A DNA stretch of 5,492 bases from Candidatus Faecivivens stercoravium (GCA_018712425.1 DVHA01000036.1:1-5492), one strand, 5' to 3'. Positions 1 through 5,478 are shown, numbered from the stretch's first letter. The notes: generated by a model not told the origin, from the sequence alone. Translations and numbers: made by a program.

Positions 1-17
1 CCACGCTCAATTTTGCA

Positions 18-67
18 GGATAAAGCGGCCTGGCTGTGCATTTCCATACACAACCGGCCGCCTATCC
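18..67 (-). other. Long 3' hairpin after the 657-residue binding-protein gene
   Basis: Read on the minus strand, this segment begins 20 nt after the stop codon and folds into a nearly continuous stem of about 22 pairs closed by a GGAA (GNRA-type) tetraloop at 42-45, with two single-base bulges (24 and 31). The three non-Watson-Crick pairs (23/62, 34/53, 39/48) are all G-U wobbles in minus-strand RNA but A-C mismatches in plus-strand RNA, so the folded molecule is the transcript of the binding-protein gene. No U-run follows (next bases are TGCAAAATTG), so it is not a classical intrinsic terminator. By analogy with known operons, such a hairpin could stabilise the binding-protein mRNA relative to distal permease genes or act as an attenuator; that role is inferred. 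Confidence 0.7.
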
Positions 68-87
68 CCATAAGGAAGAGAAAGCAA

Positions 88-2061
88 TCAGTTCATCTCG
101 AGCTTTTCAAGGTCATGCTGCCAATCCCAGAAGGTCGTGATATCCGGGGTAATCGTGTTGACATTGACCCGTTCGGTCGAGTAGACGTAGATGTTCTGCC
201 GCTGGTAGTAAGGCACCTCGACCGCCCAGTCGCGGACGATATCCAGCGCCTCTTTGTAGATTGCCCGGCGGTAGCTCTGGTCGGCGGAAATCCGGCCGTT
301 TAAGAGCAGTTCATCCAGCGTCGGGTCGCTGATGGCGTTGTTGTTATTGCCGCTGTCGATCTCGCCGGAATAATACCGGTCGTAGCAGTCGGGGTCAGGG
401 CTGCCCCCGAAGGAGAAGGCCGCCGTATACATGTTGTGGGTGCGGGCGTCGATCGTCGTCCACATCTGGTTGGAGTCGGAGGGGTTGTTGATCGTGAGGG
501 TGATGCCGATGGTCTCCAGCGCCGAGCGGACATATTCGCAGAGCAGGTAGGCCGGGTGGTCCTCGCCGCCGTTCGCCGGGATGATGACCTCGTAGGCCAT
601 CTGCGCCCCTTCCGGCGCGGCGGTAAAGGTCCCTGTCGCGTCATCCCAGGTATAGCCGGCGGCCTGGAAGAAGCCGATGGCGGCCTGGAGGGCGGCGTCA
701 AACCGCTGTTCGTCGGTCATATCGGAGGTATAGATCGGGTTGCCGTCCACGTCGACCGAATAGGCCAGCGCATAGCCGTCGTCGGTCTCCTTCGGCGCGC
801 CCCAGGAGGCGTCCGAGATCGGGTACTGGATAACCTTGGCGGCGTCGCCGTAGTAGGAGTCGCAGCAGATGTCGCGGTAGACGGCAAACAGGGTCGCGAA
901 GCCCTTGCGAAGGTTCTTGGAGGCATCAGAACCGGGGTCGCCGCCGACGTTCATCGTCGCAGCGTTCATACCGACATAGCCGTAGCCGTTGTTGTCATAA
1001 GAGAAGGTCGTCGCAACCTCGCCGGTGGTCTCGCCGTTGGGGTTATAGGAAGCGATTTCGGTCAGGGTCGCGATCGAGCCGGAAGGCGAGGTAAAGTCAG
1101 CGGTGCCGGTGGAAATAGCGGCGGCCTTATCCGATTCGTCGGTCTCCTTGAACTGCATCTGCTGGATCTTCGGTTCGCCCTTCCAATAGTTGGCGTTGGC
1201 ATCGAGATAGACAACGCGGTTTTCATACCGGTCGAAGACATAGGGGCCGGTGCCCATCGGCTCCAGGTTCCCTTCAACGCCCGAAAGGTCGCCGAAGGTA
1301 AAGCCGAAGCTGTTATTCTCGTAATCGTAGAGGGACTCGTCGCCGTAGTAGTGCAGCGGGGCAATCGGCACGCCAATGATATCGTAAATCGTGGTGACCG
1401 AGTACCCGTCGGTGGTCAGCGTAACGGTGTAGTCGTCCACCCGCTGGATCCCCTCGACGTTTGCGGCCTCACCGCTTAAATAGGCGTCCAGGCCGGTGAA
1501 GTCATTGGATGCGAAGGTATTGGTGCCGGTATAGCTGGGGTCAAGCAGCGCATACATCGAGAAGATCAGGTCGTCGACATTCATCTCTTCCCCGTCGGCG
1601 AAAAGGACCCCCTGCCGCAGCTCGATGGTATAGGTGGTGGAATCCTCCGCCTGGTCGACGGTGATATTGGACAGGGTCTGGTAATTGTATTCCGTGCCGT
1701 TATATTCTTCGGTCGTGCCGTCGCCAAGCCCTTCCATGATGACCGACCCGTTGCGGGTATAGTCGCCGACCGTCTCGACGCAGATGGAGGAAACCTCCCC
1801 GTCATAGACGGTGGTGTAGATAAAGGGGTTGAACTTCTGGCTGAAGGCGTCGGTCGCGTAGACAAACGGCGCGTCGCTGCCGCCGGAGCTGTCATCCGAG
1901 CTGGCCGAAGCCGGTTCCGAAGCGGAAGCGGAGGATTCCGGCGAGCTGCCGGAAGAGCTGCTGGTGCCGCCCCCGCTGTTGCAGGAAACCAGGCTTCCGG
2001 CGGACATGGCCGCTGCCAGCGCAATCGCGCACAGTTTTCTGAGTCTGAGATTGCTTTTCAC
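88..2061 (-). CDS. Family-5 ABC transporter substrate-binding lipoprotein (657 aa)
   Basis: Probable extracytoplasmic ligand receptor of an ABC importer, anchored to the outer face of the cytoplasmic membrane. Start is GTG at 2061: AAGGAGAGG lies 7 nt upstream, and the residues from here form a signal peptide (basic KSNLRLRK, then a hydrophobic stretch) ending in lipobox LVSC, with Cys27 as the lipidated residue. Extending the frame to 2166 would put 35 unlikely residues before the signal. Residues 28-65 are a Ser/Glu/Asp-rich tether. Family-5 landmarks follow: LRQGVLFADGEE (148-159) with DDLIFS, DDYTVTL (209-215), GTGPYVFDRYE (270-280), NYWKGEPKI (291-299), DWAVEVPYYQ (611-620). Usual family members are nearer 500-550 residues; the tether accounts for part of the excess. 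It is a paralogue of the adjacent 811-residue gene but lacks that protein's 160-residue insert. Gly552 replaces the OppA/DppA Asp that binds the peptide N-terminus. Its own promoter suggests separate control. Family certain; ligand unknown (peptide, nickel-like or other). Confidence 0.95.
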   Translation of the reverse strand: MKSNLRLRKLCAIALAAAMSAGSLVSCNSGGGTSSSSGSSPESSASASEPASASSDDSSGGSDAPFVYATDAFSQKFNPFIYTTVYDGEVSSICVETVGDYTRNGSVIMEGLGDGTTEEYNGTEYNYQTLSNITVDQAEDSTTYTIELRQGVLFADGEEMNVDDLIFSMYALLDPSYTGTNTFASNDFTGLDAYLSGEAANVEGIQRVDDYTVTLTTDGYSVTTIYDIIGVPIAPLHYYGDESLYDYENNSFGFTFGDLSGVEGNLEPMGTGPYVFDRYENRVVYLDANANYWKGEPKIQQMQFKETDESDKAAAISTGTADFTSPSGSIATLTEIASYNPNGETTGEVATTFSYDNNGYGYVGMNAATMNVGGDPGSDASKNLRKGFATLFAVYRDICCDSYYGDAAKVIQYPISDASWGAPKETDDGYALAYSVDVDGNPIYTSDMTDEQRFDAALQAAIGFFQAAGYTWDDATGTFTAAPEGAQMAYEVIIPANGGEDHPAYLLCEYVRSALETIGITLTINNPSDSNQMWTTIDARTHNMYTAAFSFGGSPDPDCYDRYYSGEIDSGNNNNAISDPTLDELLLNGRISADQSYRRAIYKEALDIVRDWAVEVPYYQRQNIYVYSTERVNVNTITPDITTFWDWQHDLEKLEMN

Positions 2062-2068
2062 AATAGAT

Positions 2069-2077
2069 CCTCTCCTT
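2069..2077 (-). promoter_or_regulatory. Ribosome binding site fixing a GTG start
   Basis: Minus strand reads AAGGAGAGG followed by 7 nt and then GTG (2061-2059). This strong Shine-Dalgarno match decides the start at a non-ATG codon; the next in-frame Met falls inside the signal peptide (residue 19), too late to keep an export signal. Confidence 0.9.
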
Positions 2078-2098
2078 ATGTCTGGTGCCCCTCTTTTG

Positions 2099-2114
2099 AA
2101 CCGGGGTACCGGTT
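2099..2114 (-). promoter_or_regulatory. Inverted repeat in the leader of the 657-residue gene
   Basis: AACCGG and CCGGTT form a perfect 6-bp dyad around a 4-nt centre, about 20 nt upstream of the ribosome binding site and inside the predicted 5' leader. It could be a small mRNA hairpin or an operator. It does not include the Shine-Dalgarno bases, so direct occlusion of translation is not suggested. Confidence 0.4.
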
Positions 2115-2193
2115 TATCTATGATGCACCGTCTGTACGGACAGGGGTGTTTTCTGTTAAGCAACATCTGTCTGCATTCCGGTTACATGCCGTT

Positions 2194-2222
2194 ATTGTAT
2201 CAGAAAGAAAGTTGTTTGTCAA
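2194..2222 (-). promoter_or_regulatory. Sigma-A-type promoter of the 657-residue binding-protein gene
   Basis: Minus strand has TTGACA at 2222-2217, exactly 17 nt of spacer, and TACAAT at 2199-2194: a full -35 consensus and a one-mismatch -10. Transcription should begin near 2187, giving a leader of about 125 nt before the GTG start. The promoter lies downstream of the probable terminator of the upstream paralogue, so the gene should be transcribed on its own. Confidence 0.85.
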
Positions 2223-2234
2223 GTACTTTCATTT

Positions 2235-2273
2235 CCGATTTTGAATTTTTATTTCGAAAAACACAAAATCCGG
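2235..2273 (-). promoter_or_regulatory. AT-rich inverted repeat just upstream of the -35 box
   Basis: CCGATTTTG at 2235-2243 is complementary to CAAAATCCGG at 2264-2273 (one bulged base), with a smaller T5/A5 pairing inside. It ends 12 bp upstream of the -35 hexamer. Its right arm is also used by the larger inverted repeat at 2264-2335, so the two folds exclude each other. It may be a regulator-binding dyad or an alternative fold of the upstream gene's 3' end. Confidence 0.35.
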
Positions 2274-2335
2274 CATATTAGGCTAAAATCTCCGTTGATT
2301 TTTGGAATATTTAGGTGCTAAGATGCCGAATTTTG
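2257..2335 (-). terminator. Probable terminator of the 811-residue binding-protein gene
   Basis: Read on the minus strand, the arm 2335-2317 pairs with 2283-2264 over about 18 of 19 positions (one G-U, one mismatch, one bulged base), starting 47 nt after the stop codon, and is followed by TGTTTTT at 2263-2257. The 33-nt loop contains its own perfect 6-bp hairpin (2285-2290 with 2297-2302). The wobble is compatible only with minus-strand RNA. The T-run is interrupted and the stem is AT-rich, so termination may be partial. Confidence 0.55.
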
Positions 2336-2382
2336 ATGGTTATTTTTAGTTGGTTTGCTTTATGTTTGCAAGATATCGCAAT

Positions 2383-4818
2383 TTACCCGTTCATTTCCAG
2401 CTTTTCCAGGTCGTTCATCCAATCCCAGTAGGAGGTGATATCCGGGGTAATGGTGTCGACGTTGACCCGTTCGGTCGAGAAGAGGAAGAACTCGTTGCGC
2501 TGGAAGACCGGCACCTCGACCGCCCAGTCGCGAATGATATCGAGGCACTGGGTGTAGATGGCCTTGCGGAAGGAGGTATCCGAGCTGGTGCGCCCCTCCA
2601 GAATCAGCGCGTCCAGTTCCGGGTCCTCCAGCGAAGCGTGGTTGGAGCCGGTGGAGCCGGGCTTGCCGGGGGCGTTGTTGGAGTGCCAGATCTGGTACAT
2701 ATCGGGGTCGTTGCCGCTGGCCCAGGACTGGCACCAGATCTCCTGGGTGCCGGCGTCGAGGGCGTTCCAGAGGACGTTGGTGTCCGACGGGTCGTTGATG
2801 ACCAGGGTGATGCCGATCTCCGCCAGGGCGTCGCGGGCGTACTCCGCCAGCATGAAGTCGGGGTGGGTGCCGGTGCCGCTGCCGGGGACGATCATCTCGT
2901 AAGAGAGCTTTGCCCCTTCCGGCGCGGCGGTGAAGGTACCGGACGCCTCGTCCCAGGTATAGCCGGCGGCCTGGAAGAAGCCGATGACGGCCTGGAGGGC
3001 GGCGTCATACCGCTCCTCGTCGGTCATATCGGAGGTGTAGATCGGGTCGCCGTTGACGTCGGTCGAGAAGGCTTCCGAATAGCCCGGGTCGGTCGGCTGG
3101 GGGGAAGCCCAGGAAACCGAGGTAAGGGAATACTCGATGACGTCCGCCCCGTCGCCGTAGTAGGAGCTGATCGCGATATCGCGGTAGACGGCGAGGATCG
3201 TCGCGAAGGCGCGGCGGAGGTTCTTGGAGGCCTCGGAATCCTGGACGCCGCCGACGTTGACGGTGGTCGAGTTGATGCCGATCAGGCCGTAGCCGTTCAT
3301 CGCGTACTGGGCCATTGTCAGGGTATCGCCCGTGTTTTCGCCGTTGGAGTTGTAGGAGCGGACCTCGTCATAGGCCTCCAGCGAGCTTTCCGGCGCGGTC
3401 AGGTCAGCGGTGCCGGTGGCGACGGCCGCGATCTGGTCGTCGGGGTTGGTCTCCCGCCACTGCATCTGCTTGATTTTCGGCGCGCCCTTCCAGTAGTTCT
3501 CGTTGGCCGAGAGGTAGAGGGTGCGGTTTTCATACCGGTCGAAGAGGTAGGGGCCGGTGCCCATCGGCTCGAGGTTGTCTTCGATGGCCGAAAGGTCGCC
3601 GTAGGTAAAGCCGAACTGGTTGTTCTCGTAGTCATAGAGCGACTCGTCGCCGTAGTAGTGCAGCGGCGCCAGCGGGACGCTCGCCAGCTTGTAGATGGTG
3701 GTGGCCGAGAAGCCGTTGGTGGTGACCGAAACGGTGTAGTCGTCGATCTTCTGGATGCCGGAGATGTTCGGCACCCCTTCGCCCGATTCATCCTGGCCGT
3801 TGGCGAGGATGAATTCTTCCTTCGCGGCGTCCAGGACGGTCGAGCTGCCCACGCCCTCCGCCTCATAATATGCCGCGGCGTCGCCGCCGTAGACCGAATA
3901 GGACGCTTCGTAGAAGTCGCCGATTGCCGGCGCCTCCCCGGCAGAAAGGTCAAAGGTCTCGCCGGTGACGGTGGTCAGCACCCCGTCCGCGATGGTCCCG
4001 GTTTCGTCCAGCACCATCGAAAAGGCGATCTGGAGCCCCTCGTCCGCCCCCACCTCGTCGGCTGTAAAGCCGGTGTATTCCTCGATGTAGCCGGCATAGC
4101 TGGAAAGGTCGGACGCGACCAGGGCCGAAAGGTCATCCGTCCAGGCGGCGGCCACCAGCTCGGCGTAGGAGTCCAGGAGCGCCTGGTCATAATCGCTGCC
4201 GCCGGCGGCGATGCCGTCGAAGATCGCGCCGTACTCTTCATAGGCGGCGTCGGAAGTCTGGGTGCGGTAGGCGTTTAACCCGACGATATCCTCCGAATAG
4301 AGGGTCTGGATCCCGGTAAAGGTGGGGTCAAGGATGACATAGAGGGAGAAGATCAGGTCGTCCGCCGTCAGTTCCTCCCCGTCGGCAAACAGCACCCCTT
4401 CCCGCAGCTGGAAAGTGTAGGTGGTGGTTTCCTCCCCCTGGTCGACGGTGCAGGTGGCGAGCCCCTCGTAGGTGTAATCGGTGCCGTTGTATTCCCGGGT
4501 CTCCCCGCCCAGCCCATCATAGACGACCACCCCTTCGCGGTCGCTCTCCAGAAGGGTATCCACACAGACCGACGCCACTTCGCCGTCATAGGCCAGCGTG
4601 TAGAAGAAGGGGTTGAACTTCTGGTTGAAGGTACCGGTGGCATAGACCAGCGGCACGCTGTCGCCGCTCTCCTCCCCCGACGCTTCGGAAGAAGAAACGG
4701 AACTGGACGAGCCGGATGAAGAGGACGTCTCGGTCCCGCTGCTGCATCCCGCCAGGGCGCCGGCGGATACCGCCGCCGCCAGCAGGGCGGATAAAACTCT
4801 GCGGAAACGGATTTTCAT
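2383..4818 (-). CDS. Family-5 ABC transporter substrate-binding lipoprotein with a 160-residue insert (811 aa)
   Basis: Probable surface-tethered ligand receptor for an ABC importer. The start is ATG at 4818, with AAAGGAG 8 nt upstream; a GTG three codons earlier overlaps the Shine-Dalgarno itself and is rejected. The signal peptide (KIRFRR, then a hydrophobic run) ends at lipobox LAGC, with Cys25 as the lipid anchor, followed by a Ser/Glu-rich tether (26-54). Family-5 landmarks: LREGVLFADGEE (138-149) with DDLIFS, DDYTVSV (359-365), GTGPYLFDRYE (420-430), NYWKGAPKI (441-449), DWAVEVPVFQ (764-773). Residues 353-456 are about 75% identical to the neighbouring paralogue. Between GLNAY (180-184) and GIQKIDD (354-360) it has about 160 extra residues (DNA 3760-4266), Ala- and acid-rich. 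It is therefore much longer than the usual 500-550. Gly702 occupies the OppA/DppA ligand-amine Asp position. It has its own consensus promoter and probable terminator. Family is certain, substrate unknown. Confidence 0.95.
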   Translation of the reverse strand: MKIRFRRVLSALLAAAVSAGALAGCSSGTETSSSSGSSSSVSSSEASGEESGDSVPLVYATGTFNQKFNPFFYTLAYDGEVASVCVDTLLESDREGVVVYDGLGGETREYNGTDYTYEGLATCTVDQGEETTTYTFQLREGVLFADGEELTADDLIFSLYVILDPTFTGIQTLYSEDIVGLNAYRTQTSDAAYEEYGAIFDGIAAGGSDYDQALLDSYAELVAAAWTDDLSALVASDLSSYAGYIEEYTGFTADEVGADEGLQIAFSMVLDETGTIADGVLTTVTGETFDLSAGEAPAIGDFYEASYSVYGGDAAAYYEAEGVGSSTVLDAAKEEFILANGQDESGEGVPNISGIQKIDDYTVSVTTNGFSATTIYKLASVPLAPLHYYGDESLYDYENNQFGFTYGDLSAIEDNLEPMGTGPYLFDRYENRTLYLSANENYWKGAPKIKQMQWRETNPDDQIAAVATGTADLTAPESSLEAYDEVRSYNSNGENTGDTLTMAQYAMNGYGLIGINSTTVNVGGVQDSEASKNLRRAFATILAVYRDIAISSYYGDGADVIEYSLTSVSWASPQPTDPGYSEAFSTDVNGDPIYTSDMTDEERYDAALQAVIGFFQAAGYTWDEASGTFTAAPEGAKLSYEMIVPGSGTGTHPDFMLAEYARDALAEIGITLVINDPSDTNVLWNALDAGTQEIWCQSWASGNDPDMYQIWHSNNAPGKPGSTGSNHASLEDPELDALILEGRTSSDTSFRKAIYTQCLDIIRDWAVEVPVFQRNEFFLFSTERVNVDTITPDITSYWDWMNDLEKLEMNG
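3760..4266 (-). other. Insert region within the 811-residue binding protein
   Basis: Residues 185-353 have only about 9 counterparts in the paralogue, where GLDAY and GIQRVDD are almost adjacent. The segment is rich in Ala, Asp, Glu and Tyr. It looks like short amphipathic helices (YAELVAAAW, LSSYAGYIEEY) followed by an ITVDG-like strand pair (GTIADGVLTTVTGETFDL). No Cys, signal or recognisable separate domain is seen. It lies in the N-terminal lobe. Whether it is an insertion here or a deletion in the neighbour cannot be decided from two sequences. Confidence 0.8.
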
Positions 4819-4826
4819 TTGGACCA

Positions 4827-4833
4827 CTCCTTT
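4827..4833 (-). promoter_or_regulatory. Ribosome binding site fixing the ATG start at 4818
   Basis: Minus strand AAAGGAG is 8 nt upstream of ATG 4818. An in-frame GTG at 4827 uses the last G of this motif, so it cannot be served by it; the ATG is the real start. Confidence 0.9.
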
Positions 4834-4887
4834 GGATGTCAGCCATATTCGCAGGATATCATCGTTTTGGCATCATACGTCCGGTTA

Positions 4888-4903
4888 AAAATACATGTAT
4901 TTT
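4888..4903. promoter_or_regulatory. 16-bp perfect palindrome in the leader of the 811-residue gene
   Basis: AAAATACATGTATTTT is a perfect dyad centred 4895/4896, about 70 bp upstream of the ATG and about 90 bp downstream of the predicted transcription start. Its form suits a dimeric repressor (roadblock operator) or an mRNA hairpin. No regulator is recognised. Confidence 0.5.
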
Positions 4904-4935
4904 CACGATTACCGCATTTTATTCGGCTCAACCGT

Positions 4936-4972
4936 CGCATATGCGCATGAAGATGAAATACTACAAATTGTA
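4936..4972. promoter_or_regulatory. Two further dyads close to the transcription start
   Basis: CGCATATGCG (4936-4945) is a perfect 10-bp palindrome and TACAAATTGTA (4962-4972) a perfect odd palindrome. Both lie within the first 55 nt of the predicted transcript of the 811-residue gene. A related ACAAAATTTGT sits upstream of the promoter at 5041-5051. Short dyads can arise by chance, so each alone is weak evidence. Confidence 0.35.
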
Positions 4973-4993
4973 ACCTGCAAAAGGTATGCCCCT

Positions 4994-5022
4994 ATTATAT
5001 ACGCTGGTATGGCAGATGTCAA
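4994..5022 (-). promoter_or_regulatory. Consensus sigma-A promoter of the 811-residue binding-protein gene
   Basis: Minus strand has TTGACA at 5022-5017, a 17-nt spacer, and TATAAT at 4999-4994: both hexamers match the consensus perfectly. An A7 tract (5032-5026) just upstream could act as an UP-like element. Transcription should begin near 4987, leaving a leader of about 170 nt. A promoter this strong suggests high expression, or a repressed promoter held by an operator in the leader. Confidence 0.92.
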
Positions 5023-5103
5023 GGATTTTTTTCCTGGGGGACAAAATTTGTTCATCTGTGCGCCAGCCATTAACTATTTAAAGTATTAAACCGTCAAAAT
5101 GCC

Positions 5104-5134
5104 AAAAAAGGAGGCTGCCTTTTTGGCAGCCTCC
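5104..5134 (-). terminator. Intrinsic terminator for transcription entering from the right
   Basis: GGAGGCTGCC and GGCAGCCTCC (5110-5119, 5125-5134) form a perfect 10-bp GC-rich stem with a 5-nt loop. In the minus direction it is followed by T6 (5109-5104). On the plus strand no T-run follows, so it is directional. The gene it would terminate must lie beyond 5492, since no coding frame is seen between. It insulates the promoter at 4994-5022 from read-through. Confidence 0.85.
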
Positions 5135-5183
5135 AGCTTATCGAAAAAGTCTTTTTTGCATATTTTTGGGTGCTGCTGCACGC
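5129..5183 (+). repeat. Direct repeat, copy 1
   Basis: GCCTC(C)AG, then TCGAAAAAGTCTTTT (5141-5155), a T-rich stretch, then GGTGCTGC (5169-5176) and GCACGC. The same blocks in the same order and orientation recur at 5425-5478, 295-296 bases later. The first five bases overlap the terminator's right arm. AAAAAGTCTTTTT is itself an odd palindrome. Confidence 0.85.
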
Positions 5184-5184
5184 C

Positions 5185-5279
5185 GGTCTTGCTTCGCAAG
5201 CCCTTAGAAAATTGTTTGCGGGCCGTACGGCGTGGCCCGCATTTCGTGCAAAGCACGAAACCACAATTTTCTGAGGTTG
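5185..5279 (+). repeat. Structured element, copy 1: hairpin plus three-way junction
   Basis: P0 hairpin 5185-5202 (CTTGC-TTC-GCAAG core). P1: 5202-5215 pairs with 5263-5276 over 14 bp with one U-G, and encloses two arms. P2: GCGGGCC 5218-5224 with GGCCCGC 5234-5240, 9-nt loop. P3: TTTCGTGC 5242-5249 with GCACGAAA 5253-5260, 3-nt loop. It ends in AGGTTG. An inverted copy at 5328-5424 keeps all four stems with compensatory changes. Whether it acts as RNA or as DNA (for example as a transposase-recognised palindrome) cannot be told. I do not recognise a named RNA family. Confidence 0.8.
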
Positions 5280-5308
5280 TTACTTTTCAGGAAAGTAAGC
5301 GATACGCT
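5280..5308 (+). other. Hairpins in the spacer between the two structured copies
   Basis: TTACTTT 5280-5286 pairs with AAAGTAA 5292-5298 (7 bp, plus a possible U-G), followed by AGCG-ATA-CGCT (5298-5308, sharing one base). These lie in the roughly 50-nt spacer between the inverted copies, the apex if the whole region folds on itself. Confidence 0.5.
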
Positions 5309-5327
5309 AGAACGGTGAATAGAGGTT

Positions 5328-5424
5328 CAACCTGTGAAAAAGCGCGGTTTCCCGATTGCGGGAAATGCCGGCCAAGCCGTACGGCCGGCAAGCGGTTTTT
5401 CAGGTGTCCGGATTTTATCCGGAC
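5328..5424 (-). repeat. Structured element, copy 2 (inverted)
   Basis: Read on the minus strand: P0 hairpin GTCCGGAT/ATCCGGAC (5424-5406). P1 is CCTG-AAAAA-C-CGC against GCG-C-TTTTT-CA-CAGG (5404-5392 with 5345-5331; a C-C mismatch and a 2-nt bulge). P2 is TGCCGGCC/GGCCGGCA (5390-5366, 9-nt loop). P3 is TTTCCCG/CGGGAAA (5365-5348, 4-nt loop). It ends in AGGTTG at 5328. About 70% identical to copy 1 from P1 to the end by hand alignment, with junction bases TTGC, GCATTTC and GAAACC unchanged. Confidence 0.8.
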
Positions 5425-5478
5425 GCCTCAGTTTGTCGAAAAAGTCTTTTATGATTATTTTTTTGGTGCTGCGCACGC
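5425..5478 (+). repeat. Direct repeat, copy 2
   Basis: Second copy of the block at 5129-5183: GCCTCAG, TCGAAAAAGTCTTTT (5436-5450), T-rich stretch, GGTGCTGC (5465-5472), GCACGC. It starts directly after the P0 stem of the inverted structured copy, and only 14 bases of the window remain after it, so a further structured copy may continue beyond the edge. Confidence 0.85.

Noticed and set aside
436..1479. A 347-codon plus-strand open frame opposite the 657-residue gene
   Set aside because: Same antisense shadow, with the same Val/Gly/Arg bias and no ribosome binding site or family motif.
2062..2166. Extension of the 657-residue protein upstream to 2166
   Set aside because: It would add 35 residues before a complete lipoprotein signal peptide and would bypass the strong ribosome binding site at 2069-2077.
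2350..4278. A 642-codon open frame on the plus strand opposite the 811-residue gene
   Set aside because: It is antisense to a gene with signal peptide, family motifs, promoter and ribosome binding site. Its Val/Gly/Arg/Asp-rich composition is what GC-biased codons give on the opposite strand, and no start signal is seen.
4819..4987. Known riboswitch in the 170-nt leader
   Set aside because: No recognisable aptamer core and no terminator or Shine-Dalgarno-masking stem is seen; only isolated dyads.
4895..5089. A 64-codon plus-strand open frame over the promoter region
   Set aside because: It overlaps a consensus minus-strand promoter, has no clear ribosome binding site and no recognisable protein features.
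5069..5097. Second minus-strand promoter (TTGACG, 17 nt, GTTAAT)
   Set aside because: The -10 match is poor and a fully consensus promoter lies 70 bp downstream.
5185..5279. Hammerhead-type ribozyme, because of the three-way junction and a GAAA
   Set aside because: The GAAA is paired with TTTC in P3, and the CUGANGA core and cleavage triplet are not in the required places.
5141..5478. CRISPR array
   Set aside because: Only two repeats, about 295 bases apart, with structured inverted copies between them; spacing and content do not fit CRISPR.
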